A stretch of 64,000 nucleotides of DNA. Origin: Bryobacterales bacterium. Its GTDB lineage: Bacteria > Acidobacteriota > Terriglobia > Bryobacterales > UBA6623. Position 1 is the first letter of the stretch; the number at the start of each line of letters is the position of its first letter. The stretch lies in NCBI GenBank assembly GCA_028819255.1, contig JAPPMB010000054.1:96471-160470 (forward strand), given 5' to 3'. Shown here in pieces: positions 44,355 to 53,238 of this stretch. Made by a program: the position numbers and the translations under genes. A model generated the notes under the pieces. It ran no database searches. It was not told where the DNA came from and worked only from the letters and a program-made list of their open reading frames with translations.

Positions 44355-45518
44355 ATGTTCGTGAACAAGGTGTGCCGAACGTTGCTCCCGATTGCCATCG
44401 CGAGCGCCTGCTGGGCCGGAAGTCCTGCCAAAGGCCCCTCCGAGGAGATCCCATTCAGGAAGCACGTCATTGACCTGGGCCGCAACGAGGCCTGCGCCGT
44501 CGCAGACATTAACGGGGACGGTTTCCTGGACATCGTTTCAGGGGAGAACTGGTTCCGGGGTCCGGATTTCAAACGCGCGAAGTTCCGCTCGATCCTGACC
44601 TGGAACAACTACATCGACGACTTCAGCGACCTCGTTTTCGATGTGGACGGGGACGGTCACCTCGACGTCGTGAGCGTCGGCTGGGGAATGCAGAGCATCG
44701 CCTGGTGGCGGAACCCGGGTCGCGCAATCGGCGAATGGAAGCGGAGTTCCGTGCATGAGGGACTTCCGGTGGAATTCGCGTTGCAGGTGGACCTCGACGG
44801 GGACGGGAACGCACGGGAAGTGCTGCCCCAGTTCGGAGGCCGCAATGCCGGCAAGACGGCTTGGTACGAGGCCACCGGCGACGGAAAATGGTCCGAGCAC
44901 GTCGTCCAGCAGGCCGCGGACGGACACGGGATCGGAGCCGGTGACGTCAACGGCGACGGCCGGGTCGACATCCTGACTCCCAAGGGCTGGCTCGAAGCCC
45001 CTTCAGACCCCCGGGCAACGCCGTGGACCATGCATGCCGAGTTTTCCTTTGACGAGCACGTCGGATTCCTGCATGTTCATGACGTCGATGGCGACGGCGG
45101 CAACGACATCGTTGTGACGCACGCGCATTCTTACGGCATCTACTGGCTCAGGCAGGGACGGGGCGAGGACGGGAAGAGGGTGTGGGAGCGGCAGAAGATC
45201 GACGATTCGTGGTCCCAGTCCCACGCCTCGACCCTTGCGGACCTGACGGGAAATGGACGTCCGGAGCTCGTGACGGGGAAGCGTCTGTTTGCCCACAACG
45301 GCCACGACAAGGGAGGCAGAGAGCCCCTCGGGCTGTACTGGTACGAGTACGTGGAGACCGAGAGGCAGTGGGAGTGGGTGCGCCACATCATTCACTACGG
45401 CGGCCGCGTCGGCGGCGGCATGCAGATTCCGGTGGTCGACATTGACGCCGACGGCGATCTGGACATCGTGGTAGCGGGCAAGAGCGGTGTGTTTCTCTTC
45501 GAGAACCTGACGCGATAG
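44355..45518 (+). CDS. Secreted FG-GAP/VCBS seven-repeat beta-propeller protein
   Basis: The 387-residue protein has a signal peptide (VCRTLLPIAIASACWAG). Seven calcium-loop repeats of the D-x-[DN]-x-D/N-G kind are visible: DINGDGFLDIV, DVDGDGHLDVV, DLDGDGNAREVL, DVNGDGRVDIL, DVDGDGGNDIV, DLTGNGRPELV and DIDADGDLDIV. Seven blades form a complete propeller. Such proteins bind ligands or polysaccharide outside the cell. It follows the aldolase by 145 bp and may belong to the same transcription unit. Confidence 0.85.
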   Translation: MFVNKVCRTLLPIAIASACWAGSPAKGPSEEIPFRKHVIDLGRNEACAVADINGDGFLDIVSGENWFRGPDFKRAKFRSILTWNNYIDDFSDLVFDVDGDGHLDVVSVGWGMQSIAWWRNPGRAIGEWKRSSVHEGLPVEFALQVDLDGDGNAREVLPQFGGRNAGKTAWYEATGDGKWSEHVVQQAADGHGIGAGDVNGDGRVDILTPKGWLEAPSDPRATPWTMHAEFSFDEHVGFLHVHDVDGDGGNDIVVTHAHSYGIYWLRQGRGEDGKRVWERQKIDDSWSQSHASTLADLTGNGRPELVTGKRLFAHNGHDKGGREPLGLYWYEYVETERQWEWVRHIIHYGGRVGGGMQIPVVDIDADGDLDIVVAGKSGVFLFENLTR

Positions 45519-45628
45519 GCATCAGCGACGCTGTCGAGAGACCGCAGGGACGCCCAATGGATCCGGGTGTCCGCCCCGATTACGGTGCAGCCTGCAACAT
45601 CGGCCAGTGCCGCCTCAGCGACGGGACT

Positions 45629-46615
45629 TCACGCCGATTCGGCGAGCAGCCTGTCCTCGAAGGAGAAATCGGTAGGTGTCCGCTCTCTCGTCGGAAGCCG
45701 ACGATACCAGGTCCAAGCCTCCTTCAGGCCCGCGGCCATGGACCCGATTCTGAGATCGAGCTCCCTGCGCACTCTGGACGTGTCCATCGTGATCGGCGGC
45801 ATGTCGAAGTACTGACCGAAGTAGTAGGGCGCGGAAAACACCTGTCCGCCCAGTTTGTGGATTGTTTCACGTGAAACATAGCGAAGCTCGGGCTCCACGC
45901 CGACGGCTTGGCCGAGCAGCCGCACGAGCTCGTCCTGGCGGACGGGGCTGGTGTGCGCGACATTGTAGGCCCGACCCCTCGCGACAGGGTCGGTGGCGGC
46001 AAGCAGGGCAGCCGCCACGAGGTCGGTCACCGACACGAACTGCATCAGCCGTCCACCGTCGCCGGGTACGATGATAGGCCTGCCCGCGACCAGCCGGTCC
46101 CAGAAGAACGCCTCCCGGTAGAACGGATTGTGGCGGCCGTAGATGAATGGCGGCCGCAGTGTGCACGTCGGGATGCCGCGCTCCACATGCAGGGAGAGCA
46201 GGGCTCGCTCGGAGTCGGCCTTGTTGCGGCAGTATGCATCAGGGTATTCCGGATCGGCCAGCGGAGCGTCCTCCCTCCGGTCCAGTCCCTCCCCATACGC
46301 CGCGCAGCTCGACACGAAGACATATCGCTTCAGATTTGGATCACATGCTTCCGCCGCGGCGCGCACCTGCTCGCCGGTCGTGCCGTGCTCCCAGTCGTAC
46401 ACATTGTCGAAGACATACTCGAAACCGCCGGTGCGAAGCACCTCGGCCATCCCTTCCGTGTCGTTTCGGTCGCAGCGGATCTCTCCCACGGACGCCCCGA
46501 ACGGATTCCTCCTTCCGCGATGCAGGATGGTTACTTCGTCGCCACGTTCCAGAAGCCTCCGCACGAGCTCCCGTCCAATGAACAGGGTTCCGCCGATGAC
46601 CAGGACCCGGGACAT
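45629..46615 (-). CDS. NAD-dependent epimerase/dehydratase
   Basis: The 328-residue extended SDR protein has the cofactor loop IGGTLFIGRELVRRLL, the variant GGxxFIG, the catalytic Y-x3-K in DAYCRNKAD, the serine region VFVSSCAAYGE and LRPPFIYGRHNPFYRE. The isoleucine/threonine-type GGTLFIG start resembles the plant CSP41/GME-like branch. Substrates would be nucleotide-linked sugars. Lies 93 bp downstream of aspS on the same strand, possibly in one unit with aspS and the carbonic anhydrase. Confidence 0.82.
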   Translation of the reverse strand: MSRVLVIGGTLFIGRELVRRLLERGDEVTILHRGRRNPFGASVGEIRCDRNDTEGMAEVLRTGGFEYVFDNVYDWEHGTTGEQVRAAAEACDPNLKRYVFVSSCAAYGEGLDRREDAPLADPEYPDAYCRNKADSERALLSLHVERGIPTCTLRPPFIYGRHNPFYREAFFWDRLVAGRPIIVPGDGGRLMQFVSVTDLVAAALLAATDPVARGRAYNVAHTSPVRQDELVRLLGQAVGVEPELRYVSRETIHKLGGQVFSAPYYFGQYFDMPPITMDTSRVRRELDLRIGSMAAGLKEAWTWYRRLPTRERTPTDFSFEDRLLAESA

Positions 46616-46708
46616 TGGTGTTCCTTATCGCGGGGGTTCCTGACGGCTCAGCCAACGGACCGCCCGCGCGGCTCGCTGCCCCCGATTGTCCCGAACACGA
46701 TGGATTCC

Positions 46709-48517
46709 TCAGCTCTTGGGTCGCACGCGCAGCGCGATGCCCAGTTCGGCCAGGCTGCGGGGCGGCACGGTGTTGGGCGCCTCGCACATCAGGTCCGTCC
46801 CCTTCCCGGTCTTCGGAAAGGGAATCACGTCTCGAATGGTTGACTCGCCCGCCAGGAGCATCACGAGCCTGTCAAGGCCCAGCGCAATTCCGCCGTGGGG
46901 CGGCGTCCCGTACCGGAGCGCCTCCAGAAAGAACCCGAAACGGTGGCTTGCCTCCTCCGGAGAAAGCCCTATGGCTTCGAAGACCTTGGACTGCACGTCC
47001 TGACGGTGGATCCGGATCGAGCCCGAGCCGAGCTCGACGCCGTTCAGCACCAGATCGTATGCATTGGACCGGCACGCTCCCGGATCGCCGGTGAGCTTCG
47101 GGATGTCATGCTCATGAGGCGAAGTGAAGGGATGATGTGCCGGAGACCAGCGGCGCTCGGTCGGATCCCAGTCAAACATCGGGAAGTCCGTCACCCAGAG
47201 AAAGCGCAGGTCGTCGTCTCTCAGCAGCCCGTGGCGGTCCGAGAACGTCTGGGCCATCTGTCTCCGAAGGCTGCCCGCCCCCGAAAGCACAGCCTCGTCC
47301 GGCCGCGGACCCTCAGCTGGCTGCAGCCCGGTCACCAGCGCTAGGAAATCGCCCTCCTGGGCCTGCAGCCTCTCCCGCACGGCCGCCATCTGGCCAGGCA
47401 TCTTCTTCGTCAGGCCGCGGAAGTCATCGAACACCCGGAGGTTGAGCTCGCGGGCGTAGCCGCGGAACTGTTCCCGTTCACGCCGGGTGAGCTTTCCGAC
47501 CGAGGGGGTGCGTATTGCGACGAGCGGGCCGGACATCGGCAGCTCGCCGGGCTCCAGGACGTCGGTCACGACTGCCATGGGCGGCAGGCGGAGGTCGGGC
47601 TTGTCGCTGCCGTAGAGTTCCATCGCCTCCGAGTACGCGATCCGGGGCAGGGGAGTGGACGGGGCGGCCGCCCCGGCGGCCTCGCACACATGCCCGATCA
47701 GGCGCTCGATCACTTCCAAGACTCCGTCCTGCTGCACGAACGACATCTCGACGTCGATCTGCGTGAACTCCGGCTGGCGGTCGGCCCGGAGATCCTCATC
47801 GCGGAAGCATCGCACAATCTGGAAATACCGGTCGCAGCCTCCGACCATGAGGAGCTGCTTGAAGATCTGCGGAGACTGGGGCAGGGCATACATCGTGCCC
47901 GGCTGAATGCGGCTCGGCACCAGGAAGTCTCTCGCTCCCTCGGGGGTCGAGCGCGTCATGAACGGAGTCTCGATCTCCAGGAACCCCTGCGAGTTGAAGG
48001 ACTTGCGGATCGCGAGGTTGACGGCGTGGCGAAGCTGGACGTTCCGCTGCATCCGGGGGCGTCTCAGATCGATGTACCGGTACTTGAGGCGCATCTCCTC
48101 GCCGACATTCGCCTGGGCATCGTCGTCCATCTGGAAGGGCGGGGTCTCAGACGTGTTCAGTACCGTGAGCCTGTGGGCGACGAGTTCGACCGTTCCGGTG
48201 TCAAGGTTCGGGTTGTAGGTGTCCTCCGAACGCCGGACGATCGGGCCTTCCACCGCGATGACATACTCATGGCGCAGCGTTTCGGCCTTGGCGTGTGCCT
48301 CCGGATGCGTCTCGGCGTTGAAGACGACTTGCGAGATTCCGCTCCGGTCCCGCAGGTGGAGGAACAGAAGTCCGCCCAAGTCGCGCTTGCGGTGTACCCA
48401 TCCCATCAGCACGGCAGCCGCGCCGATGTCCCTGTCGCGGATTTCTCCGCAATAGTGGGTCCTTGTTAGGCCGCCCAGCGTGTCGGGGACGGCGCCGTCC
48501 GAGTTGCGCTGGCCCAT
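46709..48517 (-). CDS. aspS: Aspartyl-tRNA synthetase (bacterial type)
   Basis: The 602-residue class II synthetase has an N-terminal OB fold, motif 2 ([20 protein letters not shown]), the bacterial GAD insertion (about 310-410) and motif 3 ([15 protein letters not shown]). The sequence [10 protein letters not shown] in the anticodon-binding domain carries the histidine reported for non-discriminating enzymes of bacteria lacking AsnRS; this is only suggestive. ATG 48517 overlaps the stop of the carbonic anhydrase gene by 1 nt. Charging tRNA(Asp) is certain; charging of tRNA(Asn) is open. Confidence 0.95.
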   Translation of the reverse strand: MGQRNSDGAVPDTLGGLTRTHYCGEIRDRDIGAAAVLMGWVHRKRDLGGLLFLHLRDRSGISQVVFNAETHPEAHAKAETLRHEYVIAVEGPIVRRSEDTYNPNLDTGTVELVAHRLTVLNTSETPPFQMDDDAQANVGEEMRLKYRYIDLRRPRMQRNVQLRHAVNLAIRKSFNSQGFLEIETPFMTRSTPEGARDFLVPSRIQPGTMYALPQSPQIFKQLLMVGGCDRYFQIVRCFRDEDLRADRQPEFTQIDVEMSFVQQDGVLEVIERLIGHVCEAAGAAAPSTPLPRIAYSEAMELYGSDKPDLRLPPMAVVTDVLEPGELPMSGPLVAIRTPSVGKLTRREREQFRGYARELNLRVFDDFRGLTKKMPGQMAAVRERLQAQEGDFLALVTGLQPAEGPRPDEAVLSGAGSLRRQMAQTFSDRHGLLRDDDLRFLWVTDFPMFDWDPTERRWSPAHHPFTSPHEHDIPKLTGDPGACRSNAYDLVLNGVELGSGSIRIHRQDVQSKVFEAIGLSPEEASHRFGFFLEALRYGTPPHGGIALGLDRLVMLLAGESTIRDVIPFPKTGKGTDLMCEAPNTVPPRSLAELGIALRVRPKS

Positions 48518-49026
48518 CAGGCCTCTTCCAGATGCTGCTCGGTCAGCTCTACGTAGTGTGCCGCGTTGAGGCGGGTCCGCTCGACCTCGGCGTCGCTGAC
48601 GCTGCGCTTGACCTTAGCCGGAACGCCGGCGACCAGACTGCGCGGAGGAACTCTGGTGCCTCCCAGCACCACGGCACCGGCCGCCACGATCGAGCCGGCC
48701 CCGATGCGGGCCTTGCTCAAGATCGTCGCGCCCATGCCGATCAAGCAGTCGTCCCCGACGTCACATCCGTGCACCGTACATGAGTGTCCCACCACGACCC
48801 GCTTGCCGATCCGCAGCGGCGCGTCGGCATCCTCATGAAGACAGCTGTTGTCCTGGACGCTGGTCTCGTCTCCGATGGTCACGCTCGATGTGTCTGCCCG
48901 GACGGAGACGTTGCACCACACACTGGTGCGGGCTCCGATCTTGACGTCACCAATCAGAACGGCACTGGGGTCGACGTAGGCGCCTTCCGCGATCTCTGGA
49001 CGGGCACCTCGAAAGCTTCGAATCAT
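48517..49026 (-). CDS. Gamma-class carbonic anhydrase-like hexapeptide protein
   Basis: The 169-residue left-handed beta-helix protein has hexapeptide repeats such as [19 protein letters not shown] and [20 protein letters not shown]. Zinc-ligand histidines appear in CLHEDAD and GHSCTVHG, matching the gamma-CA/YrdA group. It may bind zinc and hydrate CO2, but many members lack activity. It overlaps aspS by one base. ATG 49026 is the start. Confidence 0.88.
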   Translation of the reverse strand: MIRSFRGARPEIAEGAYVDPSAVLIGDVKIGARTSVWCNVSVRADTSSVTIGDETSVQDNSCLHEDADAPLRIGKRVVVGHSCTVHGCDVGDDCLIGMGATILSKARIGAGSIVAAGAVVLGGTRVPPRSLVAGVPAKVKRSVSDAEVERTRLNAAHYVELTEQHLEEA

Positions 49027-49497
49027 GACAGTCCGAGAAACCCCTGCGGGTTAGGGAGCTTGGGCGAGGCAGCACACTCGAGCCTGGCCCGGTGGGGGCT
49101 GACCAATTCCGAACATAGCACACAGGCACGCACCCCGAGCAGCGGGTTCCAGCGACTCGACACGCCGTACCCAGGGGCTCTTGTTTGTGCAGACTTGGGC
49201 AGCGTGGGCAGGGCTGCGCGGTCTCCGTCCGGAAACGCTGGATTTGCCGCAATGGTCGTGGCGAGCGGACAAGCGTTGAGGGCGGCCTTGGCTCGCGGTT
49301 CGGACGAGCGGCAGGACCGGCGCAACCGCAAGCTCCGGCATTGCAATCCCTCGGCCCGCAAGGCCTTGCTCAGGCTGGCCGCCGAGTTCAATCTGTCGCC
49401 GTCGGCGAAGCATTGAATTCCCCTCGTGGGCCGCTCTGAGTCACATAAGTGTCGTGTGGGAGCTGAGAGGCGGACGGTTCTGCCGAATGGCTCCTTG
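49027..49497. other. Intergenic, 471 bp, no credible gene
   Basis: Frames on both strands are shadows of GC-rich sequence. No hairpin-T tract or promoter stands out. Confidence 0.4.
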
Positions 49498-50373
49498 TCA
49501 AATCCCGAATGACGCGAGAAAACTACTGACCACTCTCGTTCGCGCCTCATCATAGAAGACCTTTCCGTCATGGGCAGCCCCATGCAAGACCTGGAAAGCG
49601 ACCGGCAGTCCCAGGCTCTTGAACTTGCCGTGCAGCTCATGCGACTGGTTGATGGGCATCTGCTGATCTTGATCTCCATGCAGCAAGAGCAAAGGCGGGT
49701 CCGACCTGTCTACATGAAAGACCGGGCTTGCCAACATCGCCAGTTGCCGCCGTTGCTCGGGCTGGCCACCGAGCAGGCGTCGCAAAGCCGGTTTCCGGAC
49801 GCTCAGCGCGCGCGGCGTGGACTGGTGCAGCATCGTCAGCAGGTTGCTTGCTCCGAAGTACGCAACTATCGCATCCACTTCCGAAGACTGGTCAAGATGC
49901 GGACCGACAAATCCTTCAAGTTCCGCAGAGTGGTTCGTTACCCCGACCAGAGCTGCTAGATGCCCCCCAGCCGACGAGCCCGCAATTGCCACCTTGCGAC
50001 CGTCGTAGGGGTAGCGACTCTGATTGCCGCGCAGGAATCGAATCGCTGCCTTGATGTCGTGCACTTGGGCTGGGAAAGGCGCCTCGGGAGTGTGCCTATA
50101 ATCGACGCTCGCGATCGCGTACCCCTCGCCCAGCAGGGCGGTAAGCGGCATCGAGTCCTTGGAGCCCGTGCGCCAGGCTCCTCCGTGAACGTACACGATT
50201 AGCGGAGGTGGCTTCGATGCCTGCGGCAGATAGAGATCGAGCAGCAGTTCAGGCCCGTCAACTTCGGCGAACACCAGGTTGCCGAACTTGCGAAACTCGG
50301 CCTGTTGCGCGGCGGCCGCTAGTCCCCATCCGAGGCCGGATGCAAGAACCAGGAAAAGGACTCTACCGTTCAC
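49498..50373 (-). CDS. Exported carboxylesterase-type alpha/beta hydrolase
   Basis: The 291-residue protein starts at GTG 50373 with a signal peptide (LFLVLASGLGWGLAAAAQ). It belongs to the esterase/BD-FAE group: oxyanion-hole YVHGGAWRTG, nucleophile elbow GSSAGGHLA, the acid region LLLHGDQDQQMP and the histidine in HGAAHDG. It would hydrolyse esters, possibly on plant or algal polysaccharide. It lies 13 bp after the ankyrin gene and is the last gene of the second DUF1592 operon. Confidence 0.85.
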   Translation of the reverse strand: MNGRVLFLVLASGLGWGLAAAAQQAEFRKFGNLVFAEVDGPELLLDLYLPQASKPPPLIVYVHGGAWRTGSKDSMPLTALLGEGYAIASVDYRHTPEAPFPAQVHDIKAAIRFLRGNQSRYPYDGRKVAIAGSSAGGHLAALVGVTNHSAELEGFVGPHLDQSSEVDAIVAYFGASNLLTMLHQSTPRALSVRKPALRRLLGGQPEQRRQLAMLASPVFHVDRSDPPLLLLHGDQDQQMPINQSHELHGKFKSLGLPVAFQVLHGAAHDGKVFYDEARTRVVSSFLASFGI

Positions 50374-50386
50374 TAGACCAAGCGAG

Positions 50387-51898
50387 CTACTTGGTGGCAC
50401 CGCTGATGAATGATTCCGGTTCGACCTCGGTCGACGCACCGGCGGCCTGCATCACTTCCCGGATGACAGAGGCGGTCTGAGGAGAAAACCGAAAGTTCAT
50501 GCCGCGGTGAACGCCCGTGGCGATTCGCAGCGGTGTCCAGCCAAGCTCGTTCTTGCGATTCCAGACCTCGATTCTGGCGCCTGACTCGACCAGCACCCTG
50601 ACGGCGCCGGGGGCATGCTTGTAGGCCGCGCCGTGCATGGCGGTGTTGCCGTCGCTGTCGATGGCGTTCGGGTCTCCGCCTAGCTGAAGCGCCACCTCAA
50701 CGGCTTCGACGACCTCTTCGGCAGTGCCTGCATCCTCGTCAGGGGCGCGCACGCCAACTCCTGCGGCAACCATCAAGGGCGTCGTGCCCTTCTCCGTTGG
50801 AATGGTGGGATCGGCGCCCAATTCGTGCAGGAGCCGCATCAGCTCGGCATCGGCGGTGCGAGCCGCAGCCAGGAACGGCGTCGCGCCGGACGTGTCGAGG
50901 CTGTGTTTGCCAGGGCTGGTTGACGAGGTCATGCGAAAGTTGACATCTGCCCCATGAGCAACGAGCTTGCGGACGATCGCGAGGCTATCCATATTTCCGG
51001 AGCCTTCCGGGGCGGGGTCGTTACTGCCGACGCCGGGCTTGCGGACCCAGCTGACCGTGTGCAGCGGAGTCCAGCCCGGCCCGGCAGCGTCTGGGTTGGC
51101 GCCTCGTTCCAGCAGCAGGGCGGCGACTTCGAAGTGGGCGTTAGAAACCGCGACTTCGAGCGCGCTCGCGCCGACCTCGGGTGCTTCCGCGCGAGCGTTG
51201 TCCGTAGTCCAGCCCCGGCGGCGTTGCCTAGGCAGTGCGTCGTTGACGTCGGCGCCCGCGTCGAGCAGCGCCCAAGCCACATCCTTGTTCCCTTGGCGCA
51301 CGGCGAACAATAGGGCCGAGAATCCGCCATCCGATTTCGCTCCGATCTCGGCCCCGGCGCGGATCAGCTCATTCACAGCCGCAAGATGACCCTCCCCCGC
51401 AGCCCACATCAGCGCGGTCTGCCCGCGCCATGATTCGCTGGCATTGACCTCCCCGCCATGACGGATGAGTGTCCGGACGGCGTCTGCCCGGCCGGTTCGC
51501 GCCGCTCTCATCAGCGGAGTCTCGCCAGCGGGCAGCGCCGCGTTCGGGCTGGCCCCGGCTGCGATGAGAATAGCGATCATCGGAGCGCTGCCGTTCGAGG
51601 CGGCAAGCATCAGCGGAGTCACGTGGTAGCGATTCGCCGGATCAGCCGCAGCCCCGGCCTCAATGAGCGCCCGTGCTGCCTCGAGATCGTCCCAATGTGC
51701 CGCCCAGTGCAACGCGGTAGCCCCGTCGGCGGCTCGCGCGTCAACCTCGCCACCGCCGTCGAGGAGCGCCCTGACCGCAGCGAAGTCGTTCGAGCGCGCG
51801 GCGCCAACGAGCTCCGAGACGGCACCGCCTCGCAGGGGAGAGGCGACCGCGGCAGCTGCCGCAAGGCATGCAATCAGGACTTGGGTGGGTTCGCGCAT
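50387..51898 (-). CDS. Secreted ankyrin-repeat protein
   Basis: The 503-residue protein has a signal peptide (TQVLIACLAAAAAVASPLRG) and about eleven ankyrin repeats covering nearly the whole length, from GATALHWAAHWDDLEAARAL to ELGWTPLRIATG. Typical cores are TPLMLAASNGSAPM and TALMWAAGEGHLAAV. Periplasmic ankyrin proteins are protein-binding scaffolds. It is 2 bp downstream of the DUF1552 gene, TAG then ATG two bases later. The tight packing suggests it works with the haem and DUF1552 proteins, possibly as an inhibitor or chaperone. Confidence 0.85.
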   Translation of the reverse strand: MREPTQVLIACLAAAAAVASPLRGGAVSELVGAARSNDFAAVRALLDGGGEVDARAADGATALHWAAHWDDLEAARALIEAGAAADPANRYHVTPLMLAASNGSAPMIAILIAAGASPNAALPAGETPLMRAARTGRADAVRTLIRHGGEVNASESWRGQTALMWAAGEGHLAAVNELIRAGAEIGAKSDGGFSALLFAVRQGNKDVAWALLDAGADVNDALPRQRRRGWTTDNARAEAPEVGASALEVAVSNAHFEVAALLLERGANPDAAGPGWTPLHTVSWVRKPGVGSNDPAPEGSGNMDSLAIVRKLVAHGADVNFRMTSSTSPGKHSLDTSGATPFLAAARTADAELMRLLHELGADPTIPTEKGTTPLMVAAGVGVRAPDEDAGTAEEVVEAVEVALQLGGDPNAIDSDGNTAMHGAAYKHAPGAVRVLVESGARIEVWNRKNELGWTPLRIATGVHRGMNFRFSPQTASVIREVMQAAGASTEVEPESFISGATK

Positions 51899-51900
51899 GC

Positions 51901-53238
51901 CTAGATCGCAAGCTCCTCGATCCGGCCGCTGCTGTCTCCGAACGACGGCAGCCTGATGCCGACTCTGTCTAGCAGTGTCAGATGCAGGTTGGCGAGCGGG
52001 GCGGGCTCGTCGTACGTGATGTGTCGGCCTCCGGCGAGGCTTCCCGCCCCTCCTCCAGCGACTATGATCGGCAAGTTCAGGTGGTCGTGAATATCCGGGT
52101 TGCCCATTCCGCTGCCGCAAAGCAGGACGGAATGGTCGAGCAGGGAGCCGTCCCCATCGGCAGTTGACTGCAACCGATCCAAGTAGTAGGCAAACAGCGA
52201 GACATGGAAGGTGTTGATCTTCGCGAGCTTCTCGAGCTTGAGCGGATCGTTCGCGTGGTGCGATGTGGGATGGTGAGGGTCGGGAACGCCGATCTCGGGA
52301 TAGGTGCGGTTGCTTGTCTCCCGGGCCAGCTGAAACGTCATCACTCGAGTGATGTCGCCTTGCAGTGCCAGCACCTGAAGGTCGAACATCAGGCGCGCAT
52401 GGTCGGCGTAGGCTGCCGGAACACCGGTCGGACGGTCGAGGTCAGGCAGGGGTGCCTCACCGGTCTGTTGTTCCGCCCGCTGGATGCGCCGCTCGACCTC
52501 GCGAACGCTATCGAGGTAGCCCTCAACCGTGCGATTGTCTGCGGCTCCCAGCACCTTCTTGAGACGCTTGAGATCTTCGCCAACCCAGTCGAGGATGCCC
52601 CTGTCTACCTGGAGTTCCGCGCGGCGCTCTTCCGCGGTGCCGCCATCGCCGAAGAGGCGCTCGAACGCAACCCTTGGGTGCGCGACTGAGGGGAGCGGGG
52701 TCGTCGGCGAAGACCAAGACAGTTGGTTCTGATAGACGCAGGCGAAACCGTTGTCGCAGTCTCCGACGTTTTGCTGCAGGTCCATCGACAGCTCAAGCGA
52801 CGGCAGCGCGGTTTGGCCGCCAATGTGTTGCGCGGCGATCTGGTCCACGGTGGTTGCCAGCTCGTAATCCGCGCCCTCGGTCATCTTCGCCCTGGCGGCG
52901 CTCAGGAAGCCCGAGTTGGCCGTGGCATGATTCCCGGCTGAGTAAGCGTTCTTGTTCTCGAGATTGGTGATGACGTTGACCTTGGCCTTGAACGCCTCCA
53001 AGGGCTCGAGGATCCGGGACATGCGGCCGAGTCGCCCGTCGTCGCCGGGAGGGGTCCACTGGCTGAGGTTGGCCCCCATCGGAATGTAGACGAATCCCAG
53101 CCTGCGGACCGGCGCTGCCGCTGTCTTCTGCTGGGCGGTCATGGCCGGAATCATGGCGTCGAGCAGAGGCAGCCCGATCGCCACGCCCACGCCTCGGAGG
53201 AGCGTTCGGCGCGGAAGGGATTTCTTTGCGATGATCAT
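51901..53238 (-). CDS. DUF1552 protein, second copy
   Basis: The 445-residue protein has an RR signal (LPRRTLLRGVGVAIGLPLLD) and the family motifs RRLGFVYIPMGANLSQW, GVPDPHHPTSHHAND and LLCGSGMGNPDIHDHLNLPI. It is clearly paralogous to the copy at 38269 but quite diverged. ATG 53238 overlaps the DUF1592 stop as ATGA. Function unknown. Confidence 0.9.
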   Translation of the reverse strand: MIIAKKSLPRRTLLRGVGVAIGLPLLDAMIPAMTAQQKTAAAPVRRLGFVYIPMGANLSQWTPPGDDGRLGRMSRILEPLEAFKAKVNVITNLENKNAYSAGNHATANSGFLSAARAKMTEGADYELATTVDQIAAQHIGGQTALPSLELSMDLQQNVGDCDNGFACVYQNQLSWSSPTTPLPSVAHPRVAFERLFGDGGTAEERRAELQVDRGILDWVGEDLKRLKKVLGAADNRTVEGYLDSVREVERRIQRAEQQTGEAPLPDLDRPTGVPAAYADHARLMFDLQVLALQGDITRVMTFQLARETSNRTYPEIGVPDPHHPTSHHANDPLKLEKLAKINTFHVSLFAYYLDRLQSTADGDGSLLDHSVLLCGSGMGNPDIHDHLNLPIIVAGGGAGSLAGGRHITYDEPAPLANLHLTLLDRVGIRLPSFGDSSGRIEELAI

